Source of the DNA: Cryptomeria japonica
Taxonomy: Eukaryota > Streptophyta > Pinopsida > Cupressales > Cupressaceae
NCBI RefSeq assembly: GCF_030272615.1
Contig: NC_081407.1
Span: 138,080,897-138,144,896, forward strand
Length of the DNA stretch: 64,000 bases
Reading direction: 5' to 3'
Part shown: one piece after another, positions 12,134 through 23,341 of the stretch
Position numbering within the stretch: position 1 is the stretch's first letter
Layout of the letters: each line of letters starts with the position of its first letter
The notes under the pieces: model-generated
The model's database searches: none
Told to the model about the DNA's origin: nothing
What the model saw: the letters and a program-made list of their open reading frames with translations, nothing else
Position numbers and translations under genes: made by a program

Positions 12134-14869
12134 CTAAGTCTCTACCGGTGGGGGTAGGACTCCAAGTTGCTCCCTAAGATACTCAATTGTTTCCTTAGGC
12201 AAAGGTTTTGTAAAAATATCTACAATCTGTTCTTTAGTATTCACATAAACCAATTTCACTTCTTTTGCTTCAACATTCTCCTTCAAAAAGTTCAGTTTGA
12301 TAGAAACATGTTTAGTTTTAGAGTGAAGTACCGAGTTCTTTGATATATCAATTGCTATTGTATTGTCACAGTAAATAGTTATAGGTTCCTTGCAATTTAC
12401 CTTTATGTCCTTCAACATTTGCTTGATCCATAATACCTGTGTACAGTTAGTTGTTGCTGCAACATATTCTGATTCTGCTGTTGATAAACGTGTACAACTA
12501 TGTTTCTTGCTCAACCATGAAATTAGTTTGCTGCCAAGAAAAAATGCTCTGCCAGTGGTTCTTTTTTTGTCATCCACATCTCCTGCGCAATTAGCATCTG
12601 TGTATGCACATAAATCAAAATTTTCATCTCTAGGATACCATAAACCAAGATTTGTAGTGCCTTGTAGGTACCGGAAAATCTTTTTTACTGTTGATTCATG
12701 ATTTTATTTAGGATTACTCTGAAATATTGAAATAATACATACTGCATTCATAATATCAGGTCTTGTTTGTGTCAAATACAATAAACCTCCTATCATAGAT
12801 TTGTATCTAGTCAAATTAAGAGGTGTAAATTCATCCTTCAAAAATAATTTGTCATTTGTAGTCATAGGTGTGCTTACCGGTTTATAGTTTTCCATGCCAA
12901 ATTTCTTTAGTAATTCCTTCAAGTACTTGGATTAACATAGGAATATACCTTTATCAGTCTGTGAAATCTGCAATCGTAAAAATAATTTTATCTCTCCAAT
13001 CATAGACATTTCAAATTCTTGCTGCATTTTGTTAGAAAAGTCTTTACACAAACCATCTTCTCCTCCAAAGATTATATCATCAACAAAAATTTCAATAACC
13101 AAGATGTCATCATTAGTTACTTTGTAGTATAGATTGTTGTCTGCATTACCTTTTGTGTAACCAAGCTTCAAAAGATATTTGTCCAATCTTGCATACCAAG
13201 CTCTAGGAGCTTGTTTCAATCCATATAAAGCTTTCATTAACCTACAAACCGTGTCTTTGTTATCTGTCAAATAAAATCCATCAGGTTGCTCAATGTAAAC
13301 TTCTTCTTCAAGATCTCCAATCAGAAATGCACATTTAACATCCATTTGATATACTTTATAGTTCTTGTGTGCTGCAAAAGCCAATAAAAGTCTTACAGCC
13401 TCAATTCTAGTTACTGGTGCAAAGGTTTCATTGTAATCAATTCCTTCTTTCTATGAATATCCCTTACACACCAATCTTTCTTTGTTTCTGATTACCATGT
13501 CATCTTCATTAATTTTATTTCTAAAAACCCATTTAGTTCCAATTACATTTTTGTCTTTAGGCTAGGAAACTAATGACCAAGTGTTATTCCTTTCAATTTG
13601 TTCCAATTCATCTTCCATTGCTTTAATCCAATATTTATCTTCACATGCCTCATTAATTGATGTAGGTTCAATTTGAGAAATAAGACATACCTCCTCATTT
13701 GCCAATCTTCCTCTAGTCATAACTCCTTGAAATTCGTTTCCAATTATCTGATCTTCAGAATGATTCAATATTACATACCAGGGTGTTTTTGCTTGTTGTT
13801 GTTCTTCAGTGACTGTTGAATCTCCAGATGATGCTAGTGTAACTGGATCACCATTCTATACTAATGTATTCATAATAGGTTCATTTTTTATTATCTTAAT
13901 TGCCGGTTCAGAGTCTGTGTACCTTGTATTTCCTCTAAACTGTTCATCAATTTTCACATTTGCACTTTCAACAATTTTCTGTAATCTTTTGTTAAAACAT
14001 CTATATGCCTTGCTCTTAGATAAATAACCAAGAAATATTCCTTCATCACTTCTAGGATCAAATTTGCCAATATACTCATCTCTTCTAATATAACACTTAC
14101 TTCCAAATATTCTGAAATATTTAAGAGTAAGAGTATTACCAAACCATAGTTCATGTGGGGTCTTACCAATTTCTCCTCTAATGTGAACTCTGTTGAATGT
14201 ATAAACATTTTTATTGACCATTTCTCTCCAGTATATATGAGGTAGATTTGCATATGATATCATACTTCTGGCTGCATCCAAGATAGCTCTATTATTCCTT
14301 TCCACAACTCCATTCTGCTAGGGTGTTCGGGGTGCTGACAACTGTCTTCTGATCCCATTCACTTCACAGAATGCATTAAATTCCTTAGATGTGAATTCAC
14401 CTCCTTGATCTGATCTCAAACATTTGATTTTCTTGTCGGTTTCATTTTCTACCATCGCCTTGAATAGTTTGAATTTCCCAAATGCTTCACATTTTTCTCT
14501 GAGAAAAGTAACCCAACACATTCTAGAATAATTATCAATGATTAGCATAAAATATCTATGTCTTTGTATGCTTCTAGTTTTTGCCAGACCACATAAATTA
14601 GTATGACTTAAATCAAGAACATTGTTAGACTTCTCTGGAATACTCTTGAAACATGCTCTAACTTGCTTTCCAAATTGACATTCCTTACATACCGGATTGT
14701 GAGGTTTAACAATCTTAGGTAAATCTCTAACTACCTTAGTAGTACTAATTTTCACAATGCAATCAAAATTTACATGACAAAGTCTTTTATGCCATAACTA
14801 ACTTTCATCAATATGTGCAATCAAACATGCTTTCTCATTGTTGTTCAAATGAAAGATATTACCTCTAGT
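12134..14869 (-). pseudogene. Element C pol: integrase, RT, RNase H (several stops)
   Basis: Follows gag-protease in the same sense after a TAG at about 14870. Pre-integrase and integrase lie at 14800-13860: zinc 'CKECQFGKQ', then 'LSHTNLCGL' with Asn at the first catalytic Asp position, 'RSDQGGEF' and 'NGVVERNNRAI' with Asp and Glu kept. RT lies at 13760-12700 ('[15 protein letters not shown]', catalytic '[11 protein letters not shown]'). RNase H lies at 12690-12137 ('TDANCAGDVDDKKRTTGR', 'STAESEYVAATTN', 'YCDNTIAIDISKN') and ends at a stop shared with H and I. About eight in-frame stops are mostly single changes from Gln or Trp codons. Confidence 0.92.
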
Positions 14870-16285
14870 CTAATTACTGGTTGCAATTTCCAAACCAGTT
14901 ATGTTTAAGATTTTGCATTTACCATTCTTGAATTGTAACTGAAATCCTTTCTCAACTAATTGACCAACACTCAAAAGATTATGCTTCAGACCTTCAACAT
15001 AGTAAACATTATTAGTATTGTGCTTAACATCAAAATATATAGTGCCTTTTCCTTTGATCAAACAAGCTTTATCATCTCCAAATCTGACTGGACCTCCATT
15101 GTAATCCTGAAAGGTTAAGAATTTACTCTTATCTTGAGTCATATGATGTGAACATCCTGAATCAATAATCCATTTATACTTATCTTCAACTTTAGCTACC
15201 AGGGCCTGCTCTACTGGTTGAATAGTAGGTACCAGTTGATCTTCTGTTATAGCAACAAAAGCCCATCCATTGTCTGTTGGATCTTCATCAGGATCATCAA
15301 TAACTCCTTCATCAACATAATAACAAGATTTGTCTCTATTCTTCTTGAATTTGTATTTCTGATAGTCAGGGTTAGGCTTATATGGTCTTTTAGCTTCTTC
15401 TCTAAATCTTGCATGTCTATCAGGACATCTAGATGCCATATGACCAGTCTTATTGTAGTTAAAACATTTAAAGGGTGCTTTACCTTCATACTTACTTCCA
15501 ATTGGACCTTTAGGCATTTTCCTTGCAAATAGTGCTTCAAGTTCTTCATTTTCTCTCCTACTTTCTTCAAGTTCTCTTGCATAGAAGGCTTTCCAATCAG
15601 ATTTTTCAAGTGATGATGCTACTGAAGTTGATGATGATGCCTTAAAAGCTAGATCTATCTTGATAGTAGTAATAGGACCAAATTCCTCAAGCTCAAAAGC
15701 TAAAAGTTTTCCAACTAAAGTGTCTCTAGATATTGATGCATTAGGCATTGTTCTTAATTCATTCATAGTAGTAAATTTCATTTTATATGCCGGTGGAAAA
15801 GCTCTTAAAACTTTAAAAACAATCTCATCTTCACTTAAGGTTCCTCCACAACATTGTATACCCAAAACAATTTCATTTACTCTTTCCATAAAAGCAGAAA
15901 TTCTTTCATCTTCTTCCATTTTCAGACTTTCATACCTGACCCGAAAGCATTCAAGTTTTGCAATTTTGACTGTGGAATCTCCTTCATTCAATGTTTCTAG
16001 TTTGTCCCAAATAGCGTTAGCAGTAGATCTATCTAACAATCCCATGACTTGCTGATCTGACAATGCACTCAAAAGTGCTTCTCTTGCTTTACAATAATTT
16101 TCCTCATCTTTTCCCAAGGTTGGTGGATTAGGCTGACCGTGAGTAGGAGCAGTATAACCATTCTTTGTAACCTCCCATGTATCATTTCCAATGCAATTAA
16201 AGTGTGTCTCCATCCTGATCTTCCATATGCCATAGTTAGTTCCATCAATTTTCGGACTGTCCTTCCTGAAATAGTTAGAAGACAT
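14870..16285 (-). CDS. Element C gag-protease, 471 codons open
   Basis: The ATG at 16285 lies just after the primer site and matches the gag starts of H and I. Residues about 1-240 are a UBN2-type copia gag ('DGTNYGIWKIRMETHFN' near the start, 'EDERISAFMERVNEIVLG', 'LRAFPPAYKMKF'). A charged helical stretch follows (about 255-285, 'EESRRENEELEALFARK'). The zinc knuckle 'CFNYNKTGHMASRC' has Tyr for the second Cys, so it is impaired. The aspartic protease motif 'WIIDSGCSHHMTQ' (about residue 380) is intact, unlike in H and I. The frame ends at a TAG where the sister copies have a Gln codon, so the full polyprotein is cut after protease. Role: capsid formation, RNA binding and polyprotein cleavage. 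Confidence 0.88.
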   Translation of the reverse strand: MSSNYFRKDSPKIDGTNYGIWKIRMETHFNCIGNDTWEVTKNGYTAPTHGQPNPPTLGKDEENYCKAREALLSALSDQQVMGLLDRSTANAIWDKLETLNEGDSTVKIAKLECFRVRYESLKMEEDERISAFMERVNEIVLGIQCCGGTLSEDEIVFKVLRAFPPAYKMKFTTMNELRTMPNASISRDTLVGKLLAFELEEFGPITTIKIDLAFKASSSTSVASSLEKSDWKAFYARELEESRRENEELEALFARKMPKGPIGSKYEGKAPFKCFNYNKTGHMASRCPDRHARFREEAKRPYKPNPDYQKYKFKKNRDKSCYYVDEGVIDDPDEDPTDNGWAFVAITEDQLVPTIQPVEQALVAKVEDKYKWIIDSGCSHHMTQDKSKFLTFQDYNGGPVRFGDDKACLIKGKGTIYFDVKHNTNNVYYVEGLKHNLLSVGQLVEKGFQLQFKNGKCKILNITGLEIATSN

Positions 16286-16316
16286 TGAATCTCCTCTTCT
16301 ACAAAAAGAGGACTAA

Positions 16317-16328
16317 GCTTTGATACCA
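16317..16328 (-). promoter_or_regulatory. Element C primer binding site
   Basis: On the minus strand TGGTATCAAAGC, one change from the Met-tRNA-type site, two bases after the 5' LTR. Confidence 0.88.
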
Positions 16329-16330
16329 AT

Positions 16331-17303
16331 TGTTAGGTCCCTGAGACAACTCAGAGGGGGGGGTGAATCAGTTTTCCAATAAATTCAACCAAAACTTAAT
16401 GCTTAATACTGGTAAACCAAACAATAACATCCACAATACATAACACCAATATTTGTACGTGGAAACCCTATAAGGGGGAAAACCATGGTGGGAAGCCTTA
16501 CCCACAATCAAATGATACTACTGTAGATAGTTTGTGTTTACAATATGAATTCTGCACATGCAGAAAGGCCATCTGCCTAGAGCTCACTGCTCAATCACAA
16601 AATGAGAGTCACACTGGCTACAATTGGATGGTTAAATCCAATGATAATGTACTGCACAAAATAGCATCTTCATATGCTGGATTCAGTACCATTTAAGTTC
16701 TAATGGCCTTCACAAAACCCTCCTTCAACCTTCAAATGATGTCTGCGTGTATATCTCTGCTTATTTTTGCATATACCTTAATGCGATCCTCTTCCCAATC
16801 GCATATCGATTTTATAAATAAGATCTTACATATATACCATAACCTAAGACCAATTGAATAGGTCGGCTCACTAAAATATATTACAATAAAATCAATTACA
16901 AACAAATCAATATCCGATGCATGATGTCAGCTCAATGCATTTACAATAATAATAAATCATCTCCATAACATGTCATGCTGATCTAGAATAGATAAGTCTG
17001 TCAGTGCTTATCCTGGACCTATTTGCCGGTAACAACAAATATGCAAACCCGAATAAATAGTTAACCAAATCACCAAAACAAAGTGATCGAATAATGTCTT
17101 CGACATAACCAACTAGTTTCCAAGTCATTCCAAGTGCCGGTGAATAATATAATCTACCGGTGAACCAAATACCAGTGTTTTGCATAAGTCTTTGTCTTGC
17201 CGGTGAACATAACCAAAATCTCCAAGTGCTGATAAGTGTTGACAAGTAATGATAGGTGTTGACATCAATGACAAAACCATATCAACATACCAAAATACCA
17301 ATA
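16331..17303 (-). repeat. Element C 5' LTR
   Basis: 973 bases, shorter than its 1065-base mate because of internal deletions. The LTR-end hairpin is partly eroded here (AAAACTGA / TGAGTTGT). Ends at the GTAGG duplication. Confidence 0.92.
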
Positions 17304-18279
17304 GTAGGAAACAAGGCTAGATTAGTATACAAAGGATACACTCAAGTTGAAGGCATTGGTTTTGAAGGGTCTTATGCTCTTGCTTCCCGAATCAAAGCTA
17401 TTAGGATGATTTAGGCTTTTTCAGCATGCAAAGATTTTAAAATTTATCAAATGGATGTAAAGTCAACATTTTTGAATGGGGAATTAAAAGAAGAAGTCTA
17501 TAAGTTGTCAGATGATCTGGATATTGTTTGTACACTAAATAAGGCATTGTATGGGTTGAAGAAAGCACCTAGAGATTGGTATGGAAGGATATACAAGTAT
17601 TTATTGAATCAAGGATTTCAAAAGGGATTTGTCGACAATAATCTTTATTTCAAAGTTGAATACAAAAAGATCCTAATTGTTGTTGTAAATGTGGATGACA
17701 TAATTTTTGGAGAAATAATGGCGTGTGCAAGAAGTTTGTTGGTGAAATGCAAAAAGAAATTGAAATGTCTATGATTGGTGTGTTGAATTTCTTTCTTTGA
17801 TTGCAATTAAATCAGAATATTAAAGGTATTTTTATTTCTCAGTCAAAGCATGTTAGAGAGTTGTTGAAAAAGTTTGGATTGGAGAATTCTAAACTGGTAT
17901 GTACTCCCATGACAATCGGATGCAAGTTGACTAATAAAGATAAATCACCTAAGATTGATGTAAGCAAGTACAAATAAATGATTGAAGGACTATTATACTT
18001 AACTATTACCAATTAGATATCATGTATATTGTTTTCCTTGTAGCCAAATTTCAACAAGATCTGAAATATTCACATGTTGTTGCAATGAAGAGCATATTAA
18101 GATATTTAAAAGGTACAAAATATATTGGACTATGGTACCCCAAAGGATCAGATTTTACTCTAAAAGCCTAAACTGATGCAAATTGGGCAGGAAGTGTTGA
18201 TGACAAGAAGATTAAATGTGGTGGAGAATTTTTCCTTGGCTCTCGATTAGTTGCATGATTTAGAAAAAAACATGATTCT
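17304..18279 (+). pseudogene. Element B RT and RNase H (continuation after element C)
   Basis: B's reading resumes immediately after the duplicated GTAGG ('GNKARLVYKGYTQ'). RT continues with '[19 protein letters not shown]', '[15 protein letters not shown]' and the catalytic 'NVDDIIFGE' at about 17690. RNase H begins at about 18160 ('TDANWAGSVDDKKIKCGGEF', preceded by a stop). There are several stops and at least one frameshift near 17775. It is truncated within RNase H by element D at 18280. Confidence 0.9.
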
Positions 18280-19920
18280 TGTTGGCATTGTGTTGTCATT
18301 GATGTCAACCGGTATGGGATAATAACCAGCAAGTAAGTGCTGGAAACCGGTATGAAATGTCAACCGGTAGGTATGATCCGAGTATGTAGAAGCATGTAGG
18401 AGAATGTCTATTGGCATGGGACATGAATATTGAGATGTATTAGTGTGAGACTGTTGGAATGTTGGAGTCATGAATATTACTGGTCTGTAAACAATAAAGA
18501 GATCCACCAGTGAGAATGTATGAACATGGAGAAGATAAAACAATAGAGTGAATTATCTGAGTGAATGATCATTCGATCACATGAAGTATGAACATAGAAC
18601 CAGAAGTAAGCCAAGTCAATATGATCTACCAGTAGGAAGGTCTACCGATAGGATATGAACCGGTAAGGTCCTTAACACCGGTCGTGTGTTTTGGTCGGTG
18701 AATGAGCTCAAACTGACATAACAGACTGGGTTGAGTTGGATGGTGACTGAGGATGACATATAGACTCCATGTGGCATGCATGCAGTGGCAGGAAAACCAT
18801 CCATCAATGTTGTAGGTGATGAGTATGTTGACTTTAAATGAGGAACCCATAAATCATGGGTTGATGACAGAAGAGTGCAGCTCGAGGCAAATCAAGATGT
18901 AGATGTTTCTTGGTGATGTTGATCAAGAAGGATAAATTCAATCTTCATGCTTGTTGGTCAAAGGAAACAACTGAGGCATTAATGGTGATTGACATAACAA
19001 GGCCAAAAATCATGTTGCAGGTTGTTAAATATAGAAAGTATGTACAGATGTCTTTTGAAGTGGTGGTAATGTTTGATCTACTATAGATCATGAATTGAGG
19101 AGATGAGATCCAATTAGATTTGATACGGATTCACTCAATGGAGAAAAACCCTAACATGCCCTGTTTGAATGTTGTTTTTGGTGGGAACATTCAAGTATAA
19201 ATATGCAGACTAAAGAATAAAGTAGATGATGCTAGATGTCGGTAAAGAGAGAGTAACTATGAGATCAAAGAGTGATCAGATAGAAGATTAAAAGAATCTA
19301 AGTGTTCGAGTTGACTAACAAAAAAGTTGAACTAGTAAGAGGGGTTATCAGAGGTTTTACCAGGTAAGGTTAGAGCAACCGGCAAGCTACCAAAAAGGAT
19401 AAAAATTGGGTGAATTGACAAGGGAGATTCAGTAAGAAAGCTACTGAAAGTGAAGGAGAAAAAAAGAGTACTAGTGGAGTTTATGCAAGACACAATCAGG
19501 GCAGAAAGAGCATAAACAAAGGACAGTGAACTGACAGAGAATTGAGCAGAGGAGAATCAATAGAGAAGAGTTAAACTGGTGAAGTATTTTGATTGCAAGA
19601 GTTACAAAACTCATTTGCAAAAAGGCTACGACTATTATATTGATCTAATATATTGTATTCACTGAGTTGGAGCTCAGTGCAGGGGTTGGTGCTCCTTGAG
19701 TTGGTGCCCTAAAAGTTGTAAAAAAAAATTTTATTGTGAGGTTGGATTGGAGCAATAGACTCTAGCAGCATTTCTCACCGAGGTTTTTCCCACATTGGAT
19801 TTTCCTCATATATCTGGTGTTATGTGTTGTGTTTCTTGATGTGTTTGCATTTGAATAATTTCCTTATCTCATCGGTATATTCTCCTTATGTTTTATTTAC
19901 TAACTGGTACCAAGAGTTAG
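18280..19920 (+). repeat. Element D 5' LTR, first part
   Basis: 1641 bases from TGTTGGCATTG to the GTTAG at 19916-19920, where element E begins. It is rich in ACCGG/CCGGT motifs, as are the other Sirevirus-like LTRs here. No coding potential was recognised. The remaining 69 bases of the LTR are at 43712-43780. Confidence 0.75.
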
Positions 19921-20103
19921 AGATGTAGCCATAATCGGTGAAAACCCTCAAAAGAGTCAACCGACTTATGTATCAAGAGAGACACAATAAAAGCAGTAAG
20001 AAAACATAGCAAATTCATATAAACATATCATATTCAATCTATACAACTTCCAACAATCATCTAGTAATCATCATATTATTATCAAAGAACATCTGGTAGT
20101 TAA
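19921..20103 (-). repeat. Element E 3' LTR, first part
   Basis: Matches 42896-43083 ('gaaaaccctcaaaagagtca', 'cacaa.aaaagcagtaagaaaa'). It is interrupted by element F after the duplicated GTTAA (20099-20103) and resumes at 38597. Confidence 0.88.
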
Positions 20104-20992
20104 TATTGGCAATTGACACTCATCAGATTCATTTTGTTGTCATTGATGGCAACAAGATTAGATGGAAATCATTTACCAGCATTTGGAGGCATATACTGGA
20201 AGACACCGGCTTTGGAGCATTTAGGGCTATACCAGCACCGACATCAAGGGAGATTTATTTAGTTAATCATTTTGTAATTATTGTCGAGTCTGATATTGAA
20301 TATCTTTTGTGATGCATTGTAAGCCGCCATAAGGCCTATTGTTTTTAATGGGTATATAGGTCAGTCTGCTAGGTCATTTTGAAGTGTGTGTGTGATAATG
20401 ATATGACATAGGATGTGACATAGGAGAATATAGAAGAACTATATAATGTGAAGTATATGTATGTAGATCATTTGTATGCAAGTGTTATATCATGCAATGA
20501 TCTATAGATAGCTTGGAAAGACTTTTTGGAGGAGAAGAGATACTAGTACTAGTGTTCAGGGTTTATGAACCAATACAGAGCAGAGCTAGAACCGGAACTC
20601 TATTTGGCATAGTAGATGCATTTTTGAGTTCAATTTTATTGTTTTACTTTAGCAGAAACTTCTTGTCAGTGAGACTCTTTAGTGATGAGCAGTATGCTCT
20701 AGGCAGTGTGCCTTCCTGCATGTGCAGGCCCCCATTATATGTAATATCCTTTCATATGGCTAGTGAACTAATATTGTGGGTCACAAATCCCACCATGGCA
20801 TTTCCTCTTAGAGGTTTTCAACGTACAAATTTTGTGTGTTATGGTGTTCATTTATGTGGATGGTTTATTTTCTTTAAGTTACATGTTTATTTGTTTACCG
20901 ATTTATATGTGTATGGTATAAAAGGATAAAATCTTGTGTTACCGACAGAACACCGATTCACCCCCCCCTCTTAGTGTTCTTGGATCCCAACG
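20104..20992 (+). repeat. Element F 5' LTR
   Basis: 889 bases, homologous to 30891-31186 plus 37941-38591. The first dinucleotide has decayed from TG to TA. The end hairpin AGAACAC / GTGTTCT (20947-20980) encloses a poly-C loop. The 138-codon open frame at 20513-20929 is LTR sequence, not a gene. Confidence 0.92.
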
Positions 20993-20994
20993 AT

Positions 20995-21006
20995 TGGTAT
21001 CAGAGC
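20995..21006 (+). promoter_or_regulatory. Element F primer binding site
   Basis: Perfect 'tggtatcagagc' two bases after the LTR. Confidence 0.92.
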
Positions 21007-21066
21007 TAGGTACCTTGGAAGAAGTTTAACAGCTTGAGGAAGATCCTGAAACCTGAATCTTTGAAC

Positions 21067-22163
21067 ATGGCTATGGAGAAGCAACTTGAGATGACTCTTG
21101 AGGATTATGATGTTGAAAGGATGAAGAACTTTAAATTGTAAGAAGAATTGAATTCTGCAAATGAGTTCATTCTTATCCTTCAAGAAAGGTTATGATCAGC
21201 TCAAGCCAAGAGAATTTTTTTTTTGCAAAACCCGGATGATGAGGAGAAGAATGCACTTAAGGAACAATGTTATAAACTAAGTCAAGAAAACATGCTCATG
21301 AAGAATGAAATGCAAGACTGACTATGGGGTTGTCAAAAGATATTAAGGACAAAAAGAAGAAGGAAGATAATCTTGTTATATCTCTAAAGAAAAAATTTGA
21401 TGAATGTGGCAGATTGACTCATGAGAATAATATGTTGAGAACTAATTTGGCACACTCCCAGAATAATGAACATGAACTTGAAAGACAAATAACTACTTTG
21501 AGAGATGATCTGACCACTGCAAGTGAGTATAAAGAAAAATTCAGGATTAGTGTTGCACAGTTGGATCACTTATTGAAAAGATAAAGATAGATTGATGATT
21601 CTACATGACTTGGATTTGTACAAGGTGAAAGCTCCAGTACTGAAAATGAAGATGAGACAACCGATATGTAGAACTCATTAGAACAAAGGAAATCGACAAG
21701 GCAATCTAATGCTTATAAATTCAATGGTAGATGTTTTGTTTGCAATAAATTTGGGCATATGGCTAAACAATGTAGAAATAAAGCAAATCAAAACTACAAT
21801 TTTGTTCCCAGTCAATGCACAAATTGCAAGAAATATGGTCATAGATCAAAAGATTGCAGAATGAATGTTAAATGTCATACATGTGGAAAGTTTGGACATT
21901 TTTCTAATCATTGTAGGTCAAGGAATGGCACCAGATTTGTCAAAGCAATTTGGAAGAACAATGTTACATGTTATGCATGCAACAAAATAAGTCATATTGC
22001 TAAATACTGCAAAATAAAAACTCAACTGGTTAGAAATGATAAAGATAATGAGAAAGGAAAGAAGAAGGTAGATGAAATACAACAAGACCACACCAAGAGA
22101 TGGGTTAGAAAATATAAAGAACCAAGTGGAGATGGATCTACACCGGTAACTCCACCTGTAGAA
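21067..22163 (+). pseudogene. Element F gag-like gene: coiled coil plus four CCHC knuckles
   Basis: An ATG 60 bases after the primer site opens a Glu/Lys-rich region with heptad-like character ('RLTHENNMLRTNLAHSQ', 'ELERQITTLRDDLTTASEYK'), interrupted by several stops. Four zinc knuckles follow at about 21732-22010: 'CFVCNKFGHMAKQC', 'CTNCKKYGHRSKDC', 'CHTCGKFGHFSNHC' and 'CYACNKISHIAKYC' (Ser for Gly in the last). A basic tail ends at 22166. The N-terminal UBN2 capsid domain found in D is absent. D's gag has the same coiled-coil and multi-knuckle order, so F's protein may be a shortened D-type gag that binds RNA. Assembly would then need a partner capsid; this is inferred. Confidence 0.82.
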
Positions 22164-22166
22164 TAG

Positions 22167-22570
22167 GGTATTCCTCCACCGATAGGAAATTCCATCGGTA
22201 ACTAAGGCATAAGCCTTAGGGGTTGGCAAAGTCATTGCAAAATCCTACATACTACCCCAGAGGAGATCTAAAGAGATCTAGAGAGTTGTGTTCATCATTG
22301 ATGAAGGTTCACCCGACACAAGACTATGAAACCAACATTCATAAGGTTGTTTGTGAATCATTTATTACAGAGAAAGATTAGGGTTTTATTCACTAATAAA
22401 AGGGGTAAGTGAATTCATTTTCACTCACCAAGCATTCAAGCATTTAGAGCGAAGAAGAGGCGAATTTCAGGTGAATTAAGAGAAAGAAAAAGCATTCTGA
22501 AAGGATTTCAAGTAGTTATCTGAGAAGCACTCAATCTTCCACCAGTGTTCACTTTTAGGTATTCTTTGAA
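22167..22570 (+). other. Leader between gag-like gene and second gene of element F
   Basis: About 400 bases with stops in all frames. It includes a purine-rich stretch before the ATG at 22571 ('gaattaagagaaagaaaaag') that looks like an untranslated leader. No TATA box or splice acceptor can be asserted, so whether the second gene has its own promoter, a spliced mRNA or re-initiation is open. Confidence 0.4.
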
Positions 22571-22818
22571 ATGGCATCTGGATCTTCAACTCCTACTTTC
22601 ATTAAAAATCCCACCATTGTCGAAGTCAAGGATAGGTTAAGGCCTGTATTCAAGGAGGTTCCCAAAATTGCTAAGAAAGAAGACTCTTTGGGAGCATTTT
22701 CTAGGGTTCCTGATGGCATGATGTATGTTGAAGACATGAGGGCATAGATTCACTGCACCCTGGAGGATCTAGGCACATAAGACATCAAAAGCATGTATCA
22801 ATTTGTGATACTAGGAGA

Positions 22819-23281
22819 TTTTGAAATGTAGCGACTAATCAACAAAGTACTATACACTCAACACATATCCTTGTCGGGGTCCGGGGCCGGGCGAGGGTTT
22901 GGGGGCGGCAGCCCCCAAAGCGGGCGAAGCCCACTACGAGGGTTCAGGGGCGGTAGCCCTCGATAAATTTTTTTTTGCCATTTTTTGTTGATGAAAACCA
23001 ACATTGTAATAAAACCCTAAAAAGGCCGACTTTGTTTATTGCCCTAAAAATGCATGTTATAAGTGGCTGGGATGCTTAAGGCATTGTAATGTTGATATAC
23101 TATTTTTGCTGGATAATAAGAAAGATTGGACAACTGTGTATGGTGGACGTAACCCATTCTGGGTGAACCACGTTAAATCTCTATGTTATCTATGTCCTAT
23201 TTTATTCCTTTATCTTTTGTATTTAAATCTGCATATAATTGTTAGTTCATATTTGCTTCAGATCTGCTTGAAACCCTAACA
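22819..23281 (+). repeat. Element G 5' LTR
   Basis: 463 bases starting TTTTGAAATG (usual TG lost) and ending CCTAACA. It contains a strongly GC-rich island (about 22875-22965) with hairpins TTTGGGGGC / GCCCCCAAA (22898-22919), GGGCgaaGCCC and CGAGGG / CCCTCG, longer than in the 3' copy. Confidence 0.92.
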
Positions 23282-23283
23282 AT

Positions 23284-23295
23284 TGGTATCAGAGT
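23284..23295 (+). promoter_or_regulatory. Element G primer binding site
   Basis: 'tggtatcagagt', two bases after the LTR, Met-tRNA type with the last base changed. Confidence 0.88.
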
Positions 23296-23341
23296 GAGGT
23301 TTTATGTAAACTGGCAGGACTTTTAGATTTGAGTGGGAGCA

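Larger units (their letters stand above)
10709..17303 (-). mobile_element. Element C: full-length Sirevirus-like copia element (same family as H and I)
   Basis: Flanked by a perfect 5-base target duplication GTAGG (10704-10708 and 17304-17308); removing the element rejoins B's RT reading frame. LTRs (1065 and 973 bases) both start, on the minus strand, TATTGGTATTTTGG and end CTAACA. Both show the same change of the usual initial TG to TA, so it was probably present at insertion. Internal order on the minus strand: primer site, gag, protease, integrase, RT, RNase H, four polypurine motifs. Its gag-protease frame is the best preserved in the window. Confidence 0.95.

Noticed and set aside
15660-16055. 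131-codon plus-strand frame (and the similar 46775-47170 minus frame)
   Set aside because: Antisense of the conserved gag frame of C (and I); it recurs only because gag is conserved.
20513-20929. 138-codon plus-strand open frame with hydrophobic segments
   Set aside because: It lies entirely in the LTR of F and the matching LTR part at 38110-38530 does not keep it open; no homology recognised.
22898-22965. Bacterial-type terminator or CRISPR-like repeats from the GC hairpins
   Set aside because: They are LTR-internal inverted repeats without regular spacers, in a plant context.
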